From positions 2,728,001 through 2,792,000 of the forward strand of contig JAQJVL010000057.1 in assembly GCA_035578905.1 (NCBI GenBank): a stretch of DNA of 64,000 nt, read 5' to 3'. The notes under the pieces were generated by a model. It searched no databases and was not told the origin of the DNA. It worked only from the letters and a program-made list of their open reading frames with translations. Numbering within the stretch: position 1 is the stretch's first letter; every line of letters begins with the position of its first letter. Below are positions 1 to 10,586 of this stretch, in pieces. This DNA is from Stictocephala bisonia. Its lineage: Eukaryota; Arthropoda; Insecta; Hemiptera; Membracidae. Made by a program: the position numbers and the translations under genes.

Positions 1-1100
1 TGTGCTAATTCAACCTACTGATAGGCTTTTTGACATTTTGTAAGTAAAAAAACTATTAAAGTTAGAACATTGAAATTTTAACCCATGTTTTAAGAGGTTA
101 GCTATTAACAGAATAATTAATTTCTTGAATTTTTACTTTGATATAAAGTGTAATTGGACATACCTTATTTTTAAATTGATTTTACGTGGAAATAACAATG
201 TTTTTAAAAATGATTATTCTATATTATTCCTTTCATTAATTGTAACTCTTCTCCATAAATCGTCTATAAAATAAGTAAATTCTTGTGTATTTTAATTTTA
301 TGTTTCCATGTTGACTTTTAAAAATATTTTATTACCCCAGTAGCATCTGAGGTAAAAATAATTAAAGAAAGTTCATATATTATGCAATTACAATGATTCA
401 GAGGTAATTAACCGGAATATTATCCAGCAAGGAACTGTTAGTTTGGTAATAAATTCTGTAATCAACATAAATACGGGTTATGGCAACACTGAGAAAGTTC
501 AAGGAAGCCGTAATGGCGGCAAATTTACTGTCAAGAAACACGCTTCAAGAAGCAATAACAACTTATTATTTTGCATTAATTGCTCGCTGTCTACCCGGTT
601 CGAGGCTAACGGTAAATCAAACACGTGATGACAAGATTTATTACTGCAGGAACCTGCACTTGAACGAATCAGAAAAATTAAAAATACACCCGACAAAAAT
701 GCTCATATGATTTGGAATATTTAATTTAATATATATGTTGTATTCTATATACAAAGTGGGGAAAAATATGGAAACGCTTTCACAACAATGTTATTTAACG
801 TTATTTGGCAAGCAAGGACACGTATGAATGTAAGTTTTTCTTTTTTCTTTTAGTTTTATGATTTACTATTAAGTTAATAAATGTGTGAATGAGCGTGTGA
901 TCCAGTTGAAGAGAGCGTGTGTGAGGGTGTAAGTGGAATTTCATAATCTTATTTTTATTTCTAAGTCTGTTAATTTATTTTATACTTGTAATTACACAAA
1001 TCATTTCACTATGGTTATTAATTTTATTTACCATAAAATATTTTTTTTATTATAATAGTTATTGTTACTTTTATTCAGTTGCAATTACTATATTTAACTG
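1..1100. other. AT-rich stretch without a supported gene
   Basis: Nothing here supports a gene. A 76-codon plus-strand ORF at 480-710 has ordinary composition but no recognisable motif, and I see no splice context that makes it convincing. The right part grades into the 3' end of a plus-strand retroelement. Confidence 0.5.
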
Positions 1101-1129
1101 TTATAATTGTAATTATTTTTGTATCAGGT

Positions 1130-1253
1130 TAAGTGGAAGAAGGGACTTTCTAGTCCCAACTTCGCCTGGTTAAATAAAGAGGTATTCCATTCCATTCCAT
1201 TCCATTCCATTCCATTCCATTCCATTCCATTCCATTTCATTTCATTTCATTTA
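1130..1253 (+). repeat. 3' terminus of a LINE/SINE-type element with an (ATTCC)n tail
   Basis: A short hairpin-forming stretch (GGGACTTTCTAGTCCC) is followed by GCCT, an AATAAA and a run of ATTCC units that degrades into ATTTC. The same order (GGAC/GTCC hairpin, GCCT, AATAAA, ATTYC pentamers) recurs at 41745-41825 and, in reverse, inside 49478-50242. Tails of this kind are typical of CR1/Jockey-group LINEs and SINEs that borrow their 3' ends. No coding part remains upstream. Confidence 0.55.
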
Positions 1254-2671
1254 TTCCATAAATAATTTGATAGTTTAACTTTGTTAAATTATTTTGTTTC
1301 ATAGAGAATAATTTTTTATCAGAATAATTTACTTTAAACCGTTAAATAGCGGATAAAAAAACATTGGTCAAATAAGTTACTTTGAAATTCAAATGACCGC
1401 TACTCTGGAAAGGATAAACTTTTCAAAGTCCAGTTTGCGGCAATTAATTTCTCTTGAATAGAAGTTTCATTTGATACAACACTCGACCTAGGCTTACATT
1501 GAAGATTTTCATTCAACTCCTCGTGGGCCGTCCCCCTGACAAGATGAAATGTCGCTAATGGTGTCAAAAAGTGTGTTCGTTTGTAACCATAATGATGTAC
1601 AAGAGTTCACTTTTACTCATGAAGTCATAACTCAATAACTCTTTTATTCGACCAAAATCAACATGTTACATGCATTAGTCTTGTCAACATTTCTGTATTA
1701 ATTATATTACTTTCCACTGTTAAAATATACACAATAACAACATAATAATAATATATAACTCGAAAATGATCATGAATATTTAATTCAAATTTAAACTCTT
1801 GTTATGTGTTTTTCAAAAATCTTGAGCACCGTCAGTCATGAACTCCCGGACGCTGTAAAAACACTTTTTAATCAAAAAGGATTTTAGTTTGTTTTTAAAG
1901 CTCAAGTGGTTTGACTCGGTTTGAAAGGTTTTTGGGAGTTTGTTGAAAATTGCTATTGCATTAAATAAGATATGTTTTCTGAAGAAAGCTGTGCGATGTG
2001 CTGGTATTTGAAGGTTGGGCGAAGGATGGAGGTAGTATTTATGTGTTTGGGAACTTTGAAAGATTTTGTTTAAGAAATGATAGGCTTTCCTAGATTTAAA
2101 GAGATGGAAACGTCAGAATGTTGCGATATTTAAATATTTCTCTACTGGATTTTTAAGGATATTATCCCTTAAGGGAAAAATATTACCCTTAACGCCTTCT
2201 TTTGAAGACGAAAAATGTAAAGGGTTCTTTGACTCTCACAACCCCAGATAGGCAATGCTTAAGCAAGGTGGGGTAAAATCAGTCCATAATAGGCTGTTAG
2301 AAGGACATTTGTATTTGATGATTTAGCCAAAGTGTGAAGGGTGAATATTCCTGAACTAATTTTATTCATAACATGGTTAGTATGTAAATGAAAATTCAGC
2401 CTATTATCCAAGATTAAACCAAGAAACTTTGATTTTTGAGTGGAGTAAATTGGAGTATTATCTAACAGAAAACTGGATGTTGGGATGACCTATCTGTAAT
2501 TTGGAAGTTTGGAAATTGAAATTTCAGTGTATTTAGGAAAAGAAGATTATTGTCAAACCACTGAAGTAAACTATTCGATTCAATGAATATTTGCTCTTCA
2601 AGACTTTCCACCGTAGAACCAGACAACGACAGGGACGTGTCATCAGCATACAGACAAGGCTTAGACAATGT

Positions 2672-3263
2672 GCCCATACACGTACAGTGGTATTGACCCA
2701 CCCACCAGCCCATACACGTACAGTGGTATTGACCCACTCACCCAACCATACACGTACAGTGGTATTGACCCACCCGCCCACCCATACACATACAGTGGTA
2801 TTGCCCCACCCGCCCGCCCATACACGTACAGTGGTATTGACCCACCCACCAGCCCATACACGTACAGTGGTATTGACCCACCCGCCCACCCATACAACAT
2901 ACAGTGGTATTGCCCCACCCGCCCGCCCATACACATACAGTGGTATTGCCCCACCCGCCCGCCCATACACTTAGAGTGGTATTGCCCCACCCGCCCGCCC
3001 ATACACATACAGTGGTATTGCCCCACCCGCCTGCCCATACACTTATAATGGTATTGACCCATCCGGCCGCCCATACACTTACAGTGGTATTGACCCACCG
3101 CCCACCCATACACATACAGTAGTATTGCCCCACCCGCCCGCCCATACACATACAGTGGTATTGCCCCACCCGCCCGCCCATACACGTACAGTGGTATTGA
3201 CCCACCCGCCCGCCCATACACGTACAGTGGTATAAGTTATACATGGTGTACAGTGGTACACCA
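2672..3263. repeat. 36-bp minisatellite inserted in a LINE
   Basis: About fifteen units of 36 bp with core ACGTACAGTGGTATTGACCC and the CCCGCCCACCCATAC part. The boundaries are set by the interrupted LINE reading frame: a TGT trinucleotide flanks the insert on both sides (2669-2671 and 3264-3266). Because the period is a multiple of three and stop codons are rare, several frames on both strands stay open and give 12-residue repeat peptides; these are not genes. Related arrays occur at 23337-23732, 26868-27060 and 52119-52205. Confidence 0.9.
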
Positions 3264-3273
3264 TGTATAACTT
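3234..3273. repeat. Perfect 18-bp palindrome at the minisatellite/LINE junction
   Basis: The arms are 3234-3251 and 3256-3273, with AGTG as spacer. The outer ten bases of the right arm are original LINE sequence and the left arm is their inverted copy inside the insert. The AGTG spacer lies in a TACAGTGGTA string that resembles the minisatellite unit. Confidence 0.9.
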
Positions 3274-3998
3274 GTTGGAAGGTTGTTAATAAATATAATA
3301 AAGAGAGTAAGACCAAGGATGGATCCCTGGGGCACCCCACTCAGTGCATGAAGTTCAGGTGAAATATAGTGTCACAGATATCCTCTCTCATCAGCCGACG
3401 GGATCAGAACAGACTGTCTCCTTCCATCAAGGTAAAATTTAAACCAATCAAGGGCCAGACCTCGTATCCCTATCTCCTCCATTTTCCCAAGCAGCAGTTA
3501 ATGGTTTATAGTGTCGAAAGCCCTACTCAAGTCAAAAAACAGACCCGCAGAATATTTTCCTCTATCCAAGTCATTAACTATATCGTTGATAAAGGCAAAC
3601 ATTGCACTGGATGTAGATTTATTCTTGACAAACCCGTGCTGATTTTCAAAAATAATAATAATGCAACATATAATAGTCATACAACAGGTGTGAAAGCGTT
3701 TCCATATTTTTTCCCCAGTATAATTTGTTAATATTGCTCAAGCGATATATCATGAGGGTCAAAGTCAAAATCGGGTATCTCGAAAAAGTATGTTGTTAAT
3801 GATTTTAAAATAAACAAATCTTATTAGTGTCAAGCTAAAATAGTTTTTTTTATTGAGACGTTGTCTCAGGTTGTTAGTGAATATATGATTATATTTCAGA
3901 TTATATGATAACAAGTTTATAAAATAAAATAAACAGTACAAGTAAACGTCACACAACACAAATGTATTACAATACAAGTACAAAATGCACAAATATTA

Positions 3999-4041
3999 TG
4001 GTGATCGATTTCGGTGAACCACGCTCACCTTCGTCAGACCA
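3999..4041 (-). ncRNA. Hammerhead-ribozyme-like motif in a Penelope-like element terminus
   Basis: Minus-strand order: UGGU (stem I), CUGACGA core, one extra A, GGUGA-loop-UCACC (stem II, five pairs), GAA core, AUCGAU (self-complementary short stem III), C as the cleavage-position base, then ACCA pairing with UGGU. Minimal hammerheads with a tiny stem III are known from terminal repeats of Penelope-like retroelements, and this one lies about 120 bases downstream of a PLE C-terminal coding remnant. The extra base after CUGACGA departs from the strict consensus, so activity is uncertain. Confidence 0.55.
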
Positions 4042-4162
4042 GAGGGATTCACAAAATAATAGAAAAAGGTGTTCTACAACTCAATTTATAGGCCTATGAT
4101 CACGTGACCCCATTGGCTAGAATCGTCAAAATGGTGGCTACTGCGATACTATTGGTAAATCT

Positions 4163-4445
4163 CTATTGGCTGTTACTTCTGTTTTTAATCGCTGAAAATA
4201 CATTATTAAAAACAATTTCGGAATATAAATTAACCTGTTCATTCATTAATTTATCACGATCTTTACATTTTTCTTTAAAAATAAATAACTCTTCCCAAGC
4301 ATTCATAATTTGACCCTTCTTACAAACTTTTAGAATACCGACATTTTCATCTATTTTATTTAAACTGTGGCTACAATTCAGAAGGTGTTTAGCACAAAGA
4401 TGTGAATTTTTTGTGTTATTTTTTATTTTCTTGAAGGTATTTATT
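4163..4445 (-). pseudogene. C-terminal remnant of a Penelope-like element protein
   Basis: The minus strand reads through CAKHLLNCSHS, GILKVCKKGQIMNAWEEL, then LMNEQVNLYS, ending at a TAG (4163-4165). This matches the region after the GIY-YIG endonuclease in Penelope-like elements (HLL..GH, a K-G motif, ...LE.LEI, LN.Q). The upstream endonuclease and reverse transcriptase are missing. Between the stop and the hammerhead-like motif is a CCTATAAATTGAG stretch that could be a TATA-type promoter in the terminal repeat. Confidence 0.65.
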
Positions 4446-4449
4446 TTAT

Positions 4450-6870
4450 TTTAAATAAAATAAACAAAGAAAAAATTAATAAAATTAAAATAAAACAATA
4501 ATAAAAACAAGTTTTATATTAGTTATTTCCTGACGTTTATTTATTATTATTATTTTATTTTAAACGAATTGGTTAGTTTTAAGGTGGCCATTTTCAAAAC
4601 CGCCAAGTTGACAGCCCAAGACAGCCCTGTAGTAGCAATACAATTTTACTGTTAGCGGACCAAAACATACTTTTGTATTTCAACTGGACGGTTCGTGTTT
4701 ATTATTATACTGAGTTATAGTGAATACTGTATTGTTATTAAGGGTCCATTCTAGTGGACGATAAGTTGATGTTACGAGTTTTAATTTAAAATCGTCAAGA
4801 ATGTTAAAGTCATATTTTGAACTGTGAAAAACGTATATAAATAATAAATTTTTTACAAAAACCAATTTATGGCCGACTACAATCGGTCTTAACCTATCAA
4901 ATGACACGTTATGTGTTTACAGTAGAATCATACTACGAACCAAATCGTTGATACAGAAACCCATGCTTTTGGCGCTTTTCGTAGAGGGAAATGAGCTCCC
5001 TAATTAACTGATTAAAAAGACTGATTTTAAATATTTTTAAACTGTTTAATTTTAACCATTCATTATTCTACTATTAAATAGAACTAGCAAAAATAAAAGT
5101 TAGAGCACTTTGACTATTAAAACAAAACTTTTTTATTATAACTTTTGGAAAATTTCTTGGAAATGTTTAGTTAAAACTAAAAATGGACCTATGACAGTTG
5201 TTATATTTCCCATTCAATCAACTATATTTTAAAACGTTATTGGAATTAAACTTCATAGAGTTTAATGCCTGTGGTAAATGAGAATAATGAATCGTCAAGA
5301 TATCGGCGAATGAGAGTGATGAGTTTTTTTCTACCACCAGTAATTCCATAAAGTAAACGGTCCCCTGGAAACATGGAACTAGGAAGAAGGTAAGATTCTT
5401 TGATTAGATTCATTTTAAAGCTTAAAAGTGTTTTTAGGCCACGAACAATTGTATACAAAAATACACCGAGACTTTTATACAGTTGCAATATTTGAGTGAT
5501 TATCGTGAATATATAAATATAATTCTTCGAGGCTAGTGTGTATTTTGTGCTACCATGCAGAGAGCAATAACGAAGTGCATACAACCATATTAAGGAATGA
5601 ATAAACGTCAATTTTGCTATTCAGAATCGAACTGACTTCTAACATAATTTGTATTGACTAGCTAAAACTGTCTTCACTACAAGAGCAATTTTAGTTGCTC
5701 ACTCAAACTAATCTTTTATAGCTTAAACGTTTTGCAGCTATTTATCGGGTTTAATTGAAAACAAATGATTAAAATTGTTAATACGTCTTCAGTTTGTTGT
5801 ATCATACATTGTGAATGAATCTTTTTAGTTTTTCTTTTATTTAGTTGTCGACTAAAGAGATTCTCTCATATAAACTATAAATAAGTGTTGAGTGATTAAC
5901 ATTAATTTTTAGGAAAATCTAAGAATTACAATAGTTTTGCGTGAAAGTATCGTTAATGAAAGTTCTATCAGAGGGTTCTTTATCGGCTGGTGCTAAATAC
6001 TTTTACACACTTATTGTTACACTTTATAAGATATTACAAACTAAAATACTGCAGTCAATGAGTCCTCAAACTAGAGCCGTATTAAAAACTGTCGTAAGCA
6101 GAAAATTTGCCTTCATAATTTTGTTTGAATTAGTTATAAGATAAACATACTAGTGTTCTTTAACCCCTAGAAGGTAAGCTTTGAGGGGGCACAAATAAGA
6201 TAGAATTTTTGGGGTTTTTCCCTTCTATTTTGAAAATGGTGCAACCTAGAAAAAGTGCTGAGATAAACATTAAAGCTGATAAAATTATCTACAACCTTAT
6301 TTATGTACATTTAAAGAATTATTATTACTAAGTACATAATAAAGAATTAAATTATTAGAATTGTGAAGTTTATTTTTTCAAATTATAATATTTTCAATAA
6401 GAAGTGATTTTGAAAATGATTCCTTTATATCTCCTAAATTGTTCATAAGAACCCTCTCATTTAGTAATTTGAAGAGTTAATTCTCTATCGTTGTTCTGAA
6501 TTTAATTATTCAGCTAGAGAATATATACAAATATGCAAATTTATCTTCAATAGGCTTACGACTGTTAAAAAATAGTTGGTGACATTTCATATTTTCCCGT
6601 GGTGAATTTTGTGCTGCGTGCAGCTCAGTATTTTCACATCATTATTTTTCAGCTCTAACATTCCATTTTAGTGACATTTAATTAAATAGTATCAAATTTG
6701 AATTTTAAATATAATAAGGTTGTTACCGACCAGAATTGTCCATAACACAGTTAACTATAAGTTTTAGTAAAATGACGGTTTTTTTATTTCTTCAAAGGGA
6801 ATGTTTCTTTCAATATATAGTAAACGATTTTTATACAAGAACACGATAATGAAGAAGCGGAATATTTTCT
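4450..6870. other. AT-rich intergenic stretch, no supported gene
   Basis: The ORFs at 4680-4907 and 5246-5611 (both minus) and 5941-6144 (plus) have AT-driven composition and no motif I recognise. The bend-prone AT tracts at 6300-6400 and 6640-6720 look like background. A TTAACCCC string near 6161 resembles a piggyBac end, but no partner end was found. Confidence 0.4.
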
Positions 6871-6877
6871 AACTCAC

Positions 6878-7114
6878 CGAAAGGCGTCCTCTAACGCTTA
6901 AGGGAGCTGGTTTGGGGGATGGAATGAGCACCACCAACTGCTCAGGGGATCCGCTGGTATTGAGGAGTCTCTCTGTGGGTGAGGAGGCGGAGCCCCCCGG
7001 CTCGTGTACCAGGATGTGGTAAGCCTGACAGCCGATCTGGAAGAGGCCATCGTGGATGGAGAGGGTCTCGGAGGGTTTCCGGAACCACTGGGAGGCTCCG
7101 AAGAACGGCGGCAT
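6878..7114 (-). CDS. Probable first coding exon of an unrecognised gene
   Basis: A GC-rich island in AT-rich DNA encodes 79 residues on the minus strand, from an ATG at 7114 to a consensus donor (TTTCG then GTGAGT, 6877-6872). It opens MPPFFGASQWFRK and contains FQIGCQAYHILVHEPGG and a Pro/Ser-rich end. The CpG-rich sequence just upstream (7120-7200) suits a 5' UTR or promoter. The exon ends in phase 0. I do not recognise the family, and I could not find the next exon to the left, so the gene may leave the window. The plus-strand ORF over the same bases has no comparable splice signal. Confidence 0.45.
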
Positions 7115-7682
7115 GATCACTCACGCGGTCCCATCTCTGGAATGCGGATAACTGGCGACGGCTGCCTGACGACGGCGCGCGCCAGCTGTTCGATCGATCC
7201 ATCGATCACTTTATTGTCAATGAGTTCTAATTCGATTGTTAAATTAATTGGAAATCGTGATAATGTTGAATGAGCATTTTTCAATTTAGGTCCTTTATGA
7301 GCAGATTAATGAAGATTTTAAAAGTAAAAATGTTATTGTTTACATTTGTATTCCCACTTTAAACTAAATTAACAGTTTGTCCTCTTTATTACAAAAATAA
7401 ACTACCATTAGTTATATAACCTCAAAAATAATACCTTTATATTTTATCGTTTTATTAATATAGAAATAATTCAACAATATCAATCGAAGATGTTAAGACA
7501 CATTTTAAATGCTCCATGGTCTGTTGCTAAAAAGATTATTCATCAAGACTTAAAAATGCCTAAAAGAAGAAATATCTCGTATAAATTCACAATATTAAGA
7601 AAAACATAACAACCACCTAAACAACTTCACTGTTGTTTTGGATAACAGTGAAGACGTGTTGGATCTTCCACAGATTTGCACA

Positions 7683-7684
<2 letters not shown>

Positions 7685-7735
<51 letters not shown>
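7685..7735. repeat. (TA)n microsatellite
   Basis: A nearly pure TA run that gives an artefactual Tyr-Ile ORF. Confidence 0.95.
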
Positions 7736-7739
<4 letters not shown>

Positions 7740-8476
7740 TTATTTATGCTAAGTTATGCAACAGAGCTGTTATTAGCCCATGCCAATCTCCAGCCAAATT
7801 ATTTATTTAATGTTAATACTTTGTAACAAATTATAAGTTGAAGAAAATTAAAAGAGAAGTAAGAAATTCTCCTATAAATATTACCGTTACTTTCAAACAA
7901 ACGTTTAAATTATATAAATACAACATAGTATATTTTTTTAATTTGACATTTGAGTACAAGTTTTTATAGAAATATTTTAATACAACAGTTCATGTAAGCA
8001 GATGGTTCAAATAAAACAGACTTTTCACATTTTAGTAGAAGAGCCAAACATCGATGTTAAGTTTTAGTGACGTGGTAAATACAGGGTGTCTCTGAACTCT
8101 CTGATAAGCTCTCTTAGTTATTGTTTCTGGTTTTAGGATGCATTTAGGATCACAAATATCATATTTGAAGTGTCCGAAACACCTCAATTAGCTTTGCAGA
8201 CATCAATTTTTTTTTAATTTATATCTTAAAAAAGATGTATTAAGCTGAAATGTTGTATAGTCTTTTATAGCATAAACATCCATTTTGATAAATATGGGGT
8301 TTTCTGAATCAAAAGTTTCAAAATGTTGGCCATTTGAAATTAAAAATCCTAATTAACTCATAAACCAATAATTATATTAAAAATTAAATAGTATAATATT
8401 TTTTAGGAAATTCAATTACAAATCAATTTTATAACGTTTTTAAAAATTGGGAAAAATAACAAAGCATTGTACATAC

Positions 8477-8644
8477 TGATCATTTATTAAAATGACATTC
8501 TTATATCATTATGATTATGGCAGTATCATATATCATTATGGCAGCAATGTGTAAATTAACTGATCATTTATTAAAATGGCATTCTTATATCATTATGATT
8601 ATGGCAGTATCATATATCATTATGGCAGCAATGTGTAAGACACA
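8477..8644. repeat. 84-bp tandem duplication
   Basis: Two almost identical copies (8477-8560 and 8561-8644) begin TGATCATTTATTAAAATG and end with GGCAGCAATGTGTAA. Copy 2 differs at one base near its start. No coding content is seen. Confidence 0.9.
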
Positions 8645-8847
8645 TGTAACAGCTGATAATAATTAAAAATGTTGTGATAGTCTTAAATCAGCTGAATACT
8701 AAAAATATAAAGTTTAAGTAAACATCTGATTTTTTACACATTCTACTGGCATATTGCATTGTACATGCCGTAACATAAATTATCTTTTCCTTATTATTTT
8801 TCATCCGATTTTTAAAAACGTTATATAATTGTGTCCTAGTTTTTATA

Positions 8848-9319
8848 CTGATCAATCTTCAGTATCATAAGTTGATCCAAGGGGAGGCCTTGGATCAACT
8901 TAAAGGCTCTCCCCTCTCATAAATGCAAGGGCTTGTTAGAAATATAATAGTCAGTTTAAGAACTATTACATGAAAATACACCAATAACTAACTGCCTTGC
9001 ACGAGAGTAATTAGTTTAAAAGATGTTTTATGTATATTTTTAAAACAAAACTTAACAAACTCAATAAAATTTGTTCTGTAGCTGACATTCATTCAATTTT
9101 GAAAAACAGTCAAAGATAAAAGGTAAGAAAAACTATTTAATTAATTTTATATGTTAAATTTTTGTAATATTACTTTATCTTATTTGCAATGTTACTGCAA
9201 TAAACAAAAAAATATTGATCATTTAAAAAGAACAAAGAAAAAATTAAACAAATTTTTAATTTGTTCTCAAAATATTTCTTTCTCCTTCCTTTTATTTCGT
9301 TTTTGGCATTGAAATCCAT

Positions 9320-9409
<90 letters not shown>

Positions 9410-9775
9410 AAAAAAATAGTTACATTGCAAATAAGATAAAGTAATATTAAAAAAATTTAACATATAAAATTAATCAAATAGTTTTTGTTTCTTAACTTTT
9501 ATCTTTGACTGTTTTTCAAAATCGAATGAATGTCAGCTACAGAACAATTTTTTTTTTAGTTTGTTAAGTTTTGTTTTAAAAATATACATAAAACATCTTT
9601 TAAACTAATTACTCTCGTGCAAGGCAGTTAGTTATTGGTGTATTTTCATTTAATCATTCTTAAACTGACTATTATATTTCTAACAAGCCCTTGCATTTAT
9701 GAGAGGGGAGAGCTTTTAAGTTGATCCAAGGCCGCCTTGAACCTTATTATATTATGATACTGAAGATACATCAGT
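8848..9775. mobile_element. Foldback element with arms of about 350 bp
   Basis: Sequence 8848-9196 recurs in reverse complement at 9418-9775. Matching landmarks include CAGTATCAT, CTCTCCCCTCTCATAAATGC, CTTGCACGAGAGTAATTAG and GATAAAGTAATATTA. The centre (9319-9401) is a TA run. The left arm also contains a perfect 14-bp hairpin (AAGTTGATCCAAGG, 5-base loop, inverse) at about 8869-8901. There is no ORF; it is probably a non-autonomous foldback or MITE of unknown superfamily. Confidence 0.85.
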
Positions 9776-10586
9776 TGATATTAAACAATACATTAAATTT
9801 ATTAATAAATATGTTTGCAATAAGTTTCTAAAATGGCTGAAATATGTGTTTTTAGTGTTCTCATGCCTTTCAAAAACTATATTAATTATTACTTAATTGT
9901 TCATACACGCATTATCATCCCAGAAAAATGTGTTAAAATTGTCATATAAATAATCCTTCAAAACATATTTCACCAAACAAAAACATTAACTTTACCATCA
10001 TTATTCATATATTATGTTTTTAATCACATAACATGTACATGAATTGCAAATTGTAAAAAACATACTCAATCATAAAACTAGAAATCACGAACATTTATTT
10101 TTAACAAGTTGCTACATAGATCTCTCAAATTAAATTGTAAACAAATCGGAGTACATATGACTTTAAAATGATTTAAGAAATACATTTTATTGGAAGAATA
10201 AAGAAATCTTCTAAATATTCAATATAAGTTTTCATGAAAAATTAATAAATGAAATCAATATTTTCCTAATTAAATCACAATACATGAACTTTTAAAATAA
10301 TTTTTTTACAGAAATTTAGATTTGATTTATATAAATTACCTATATAATATCATAGTAAGTTAAAAATATACTTCAACATAGATAAATTTCCTTGTTTATT
10401 AAACTCTAGATAAAAATATAAAAGTAATTAAAGAAAGATGTCATTTTTAATCTGTCATTAGAAGTTTAGTTTTCTTTCTACCAAAATGGTATTTTTTTTT
10501 TTTAATTGGAGTGGTTCCCAATAGTGATAGGATAGTTCTTGTGCTTTATGATTCTTTTTTCCAATCTGTTAATTTAAAATCAGAAA
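9776..10586. other. Presumed 3' UTR and intergenic DNA of the AAA-ATPase-like gene
   Basis: AT-rich with no ORF. On the minus strand an AATAAA (plus TTTATT at 10395-10400) lies about 190 bases after the stop codon and is a plausible polyadenylation signal; nothing else is visible. Confidence 0.4.

Larger units (their letters stand above)
1813..3690 (-). pseudogene. Degenerate Jockey-superfamily LINE reverse transcriptase, split by a minisatellite
   Basis: Read on the minus strand, the pieces follow the usual order of a non-LTR reverse transcriptase. HGFVKNKST and FFDLSRAFDTINH lie at about 3640-3500, VPQGSILG at about 3325, YADD at about 2650, then the C-terminal connection with a PAHRTAF-like stretch and a stop near 1813. 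Frameshifts and stops break it throughout. Between VPQGS and YADD the reading is interrupted by the 36-bp minisatellite insertion (2672-3263). If that is skipped, LPTSYTLSKPCLYADD reads straight through. The element is 5' truncated: there is no endonuclease or ORF1. Confidence 0.8.

Noticed and set aside
2672..3263. CRISPR-like regular repeats
   Set aside because: Units are contiguous without unique spacers, and the context is an insect genome with introns and LINEs.
2591..3340. Several overlapping 60-200-codon ORFs with 12-residue repeats on both strands (also 23306-23772 and 26833-27126)
   Set aside because: They follow from a 36-bp period that lacks stops; the peptides differ by frame and none has a coding context.
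3369..3731. 120-codon plus-strand ORF
   Set aside because: Antisense of the minus-strand LINE reverse transcriptase, which shows the conserved motifs.
5246..5611. 121-codon minus-strand ORF as next exon of the orphan gene
   Set aside because: Composition is AT-driven and no acceptor in the required phase 0 is convincing.
7638..9463. Tyr-Ile repeat ORFs
   Set aside because: Translations of TA microsatellites.
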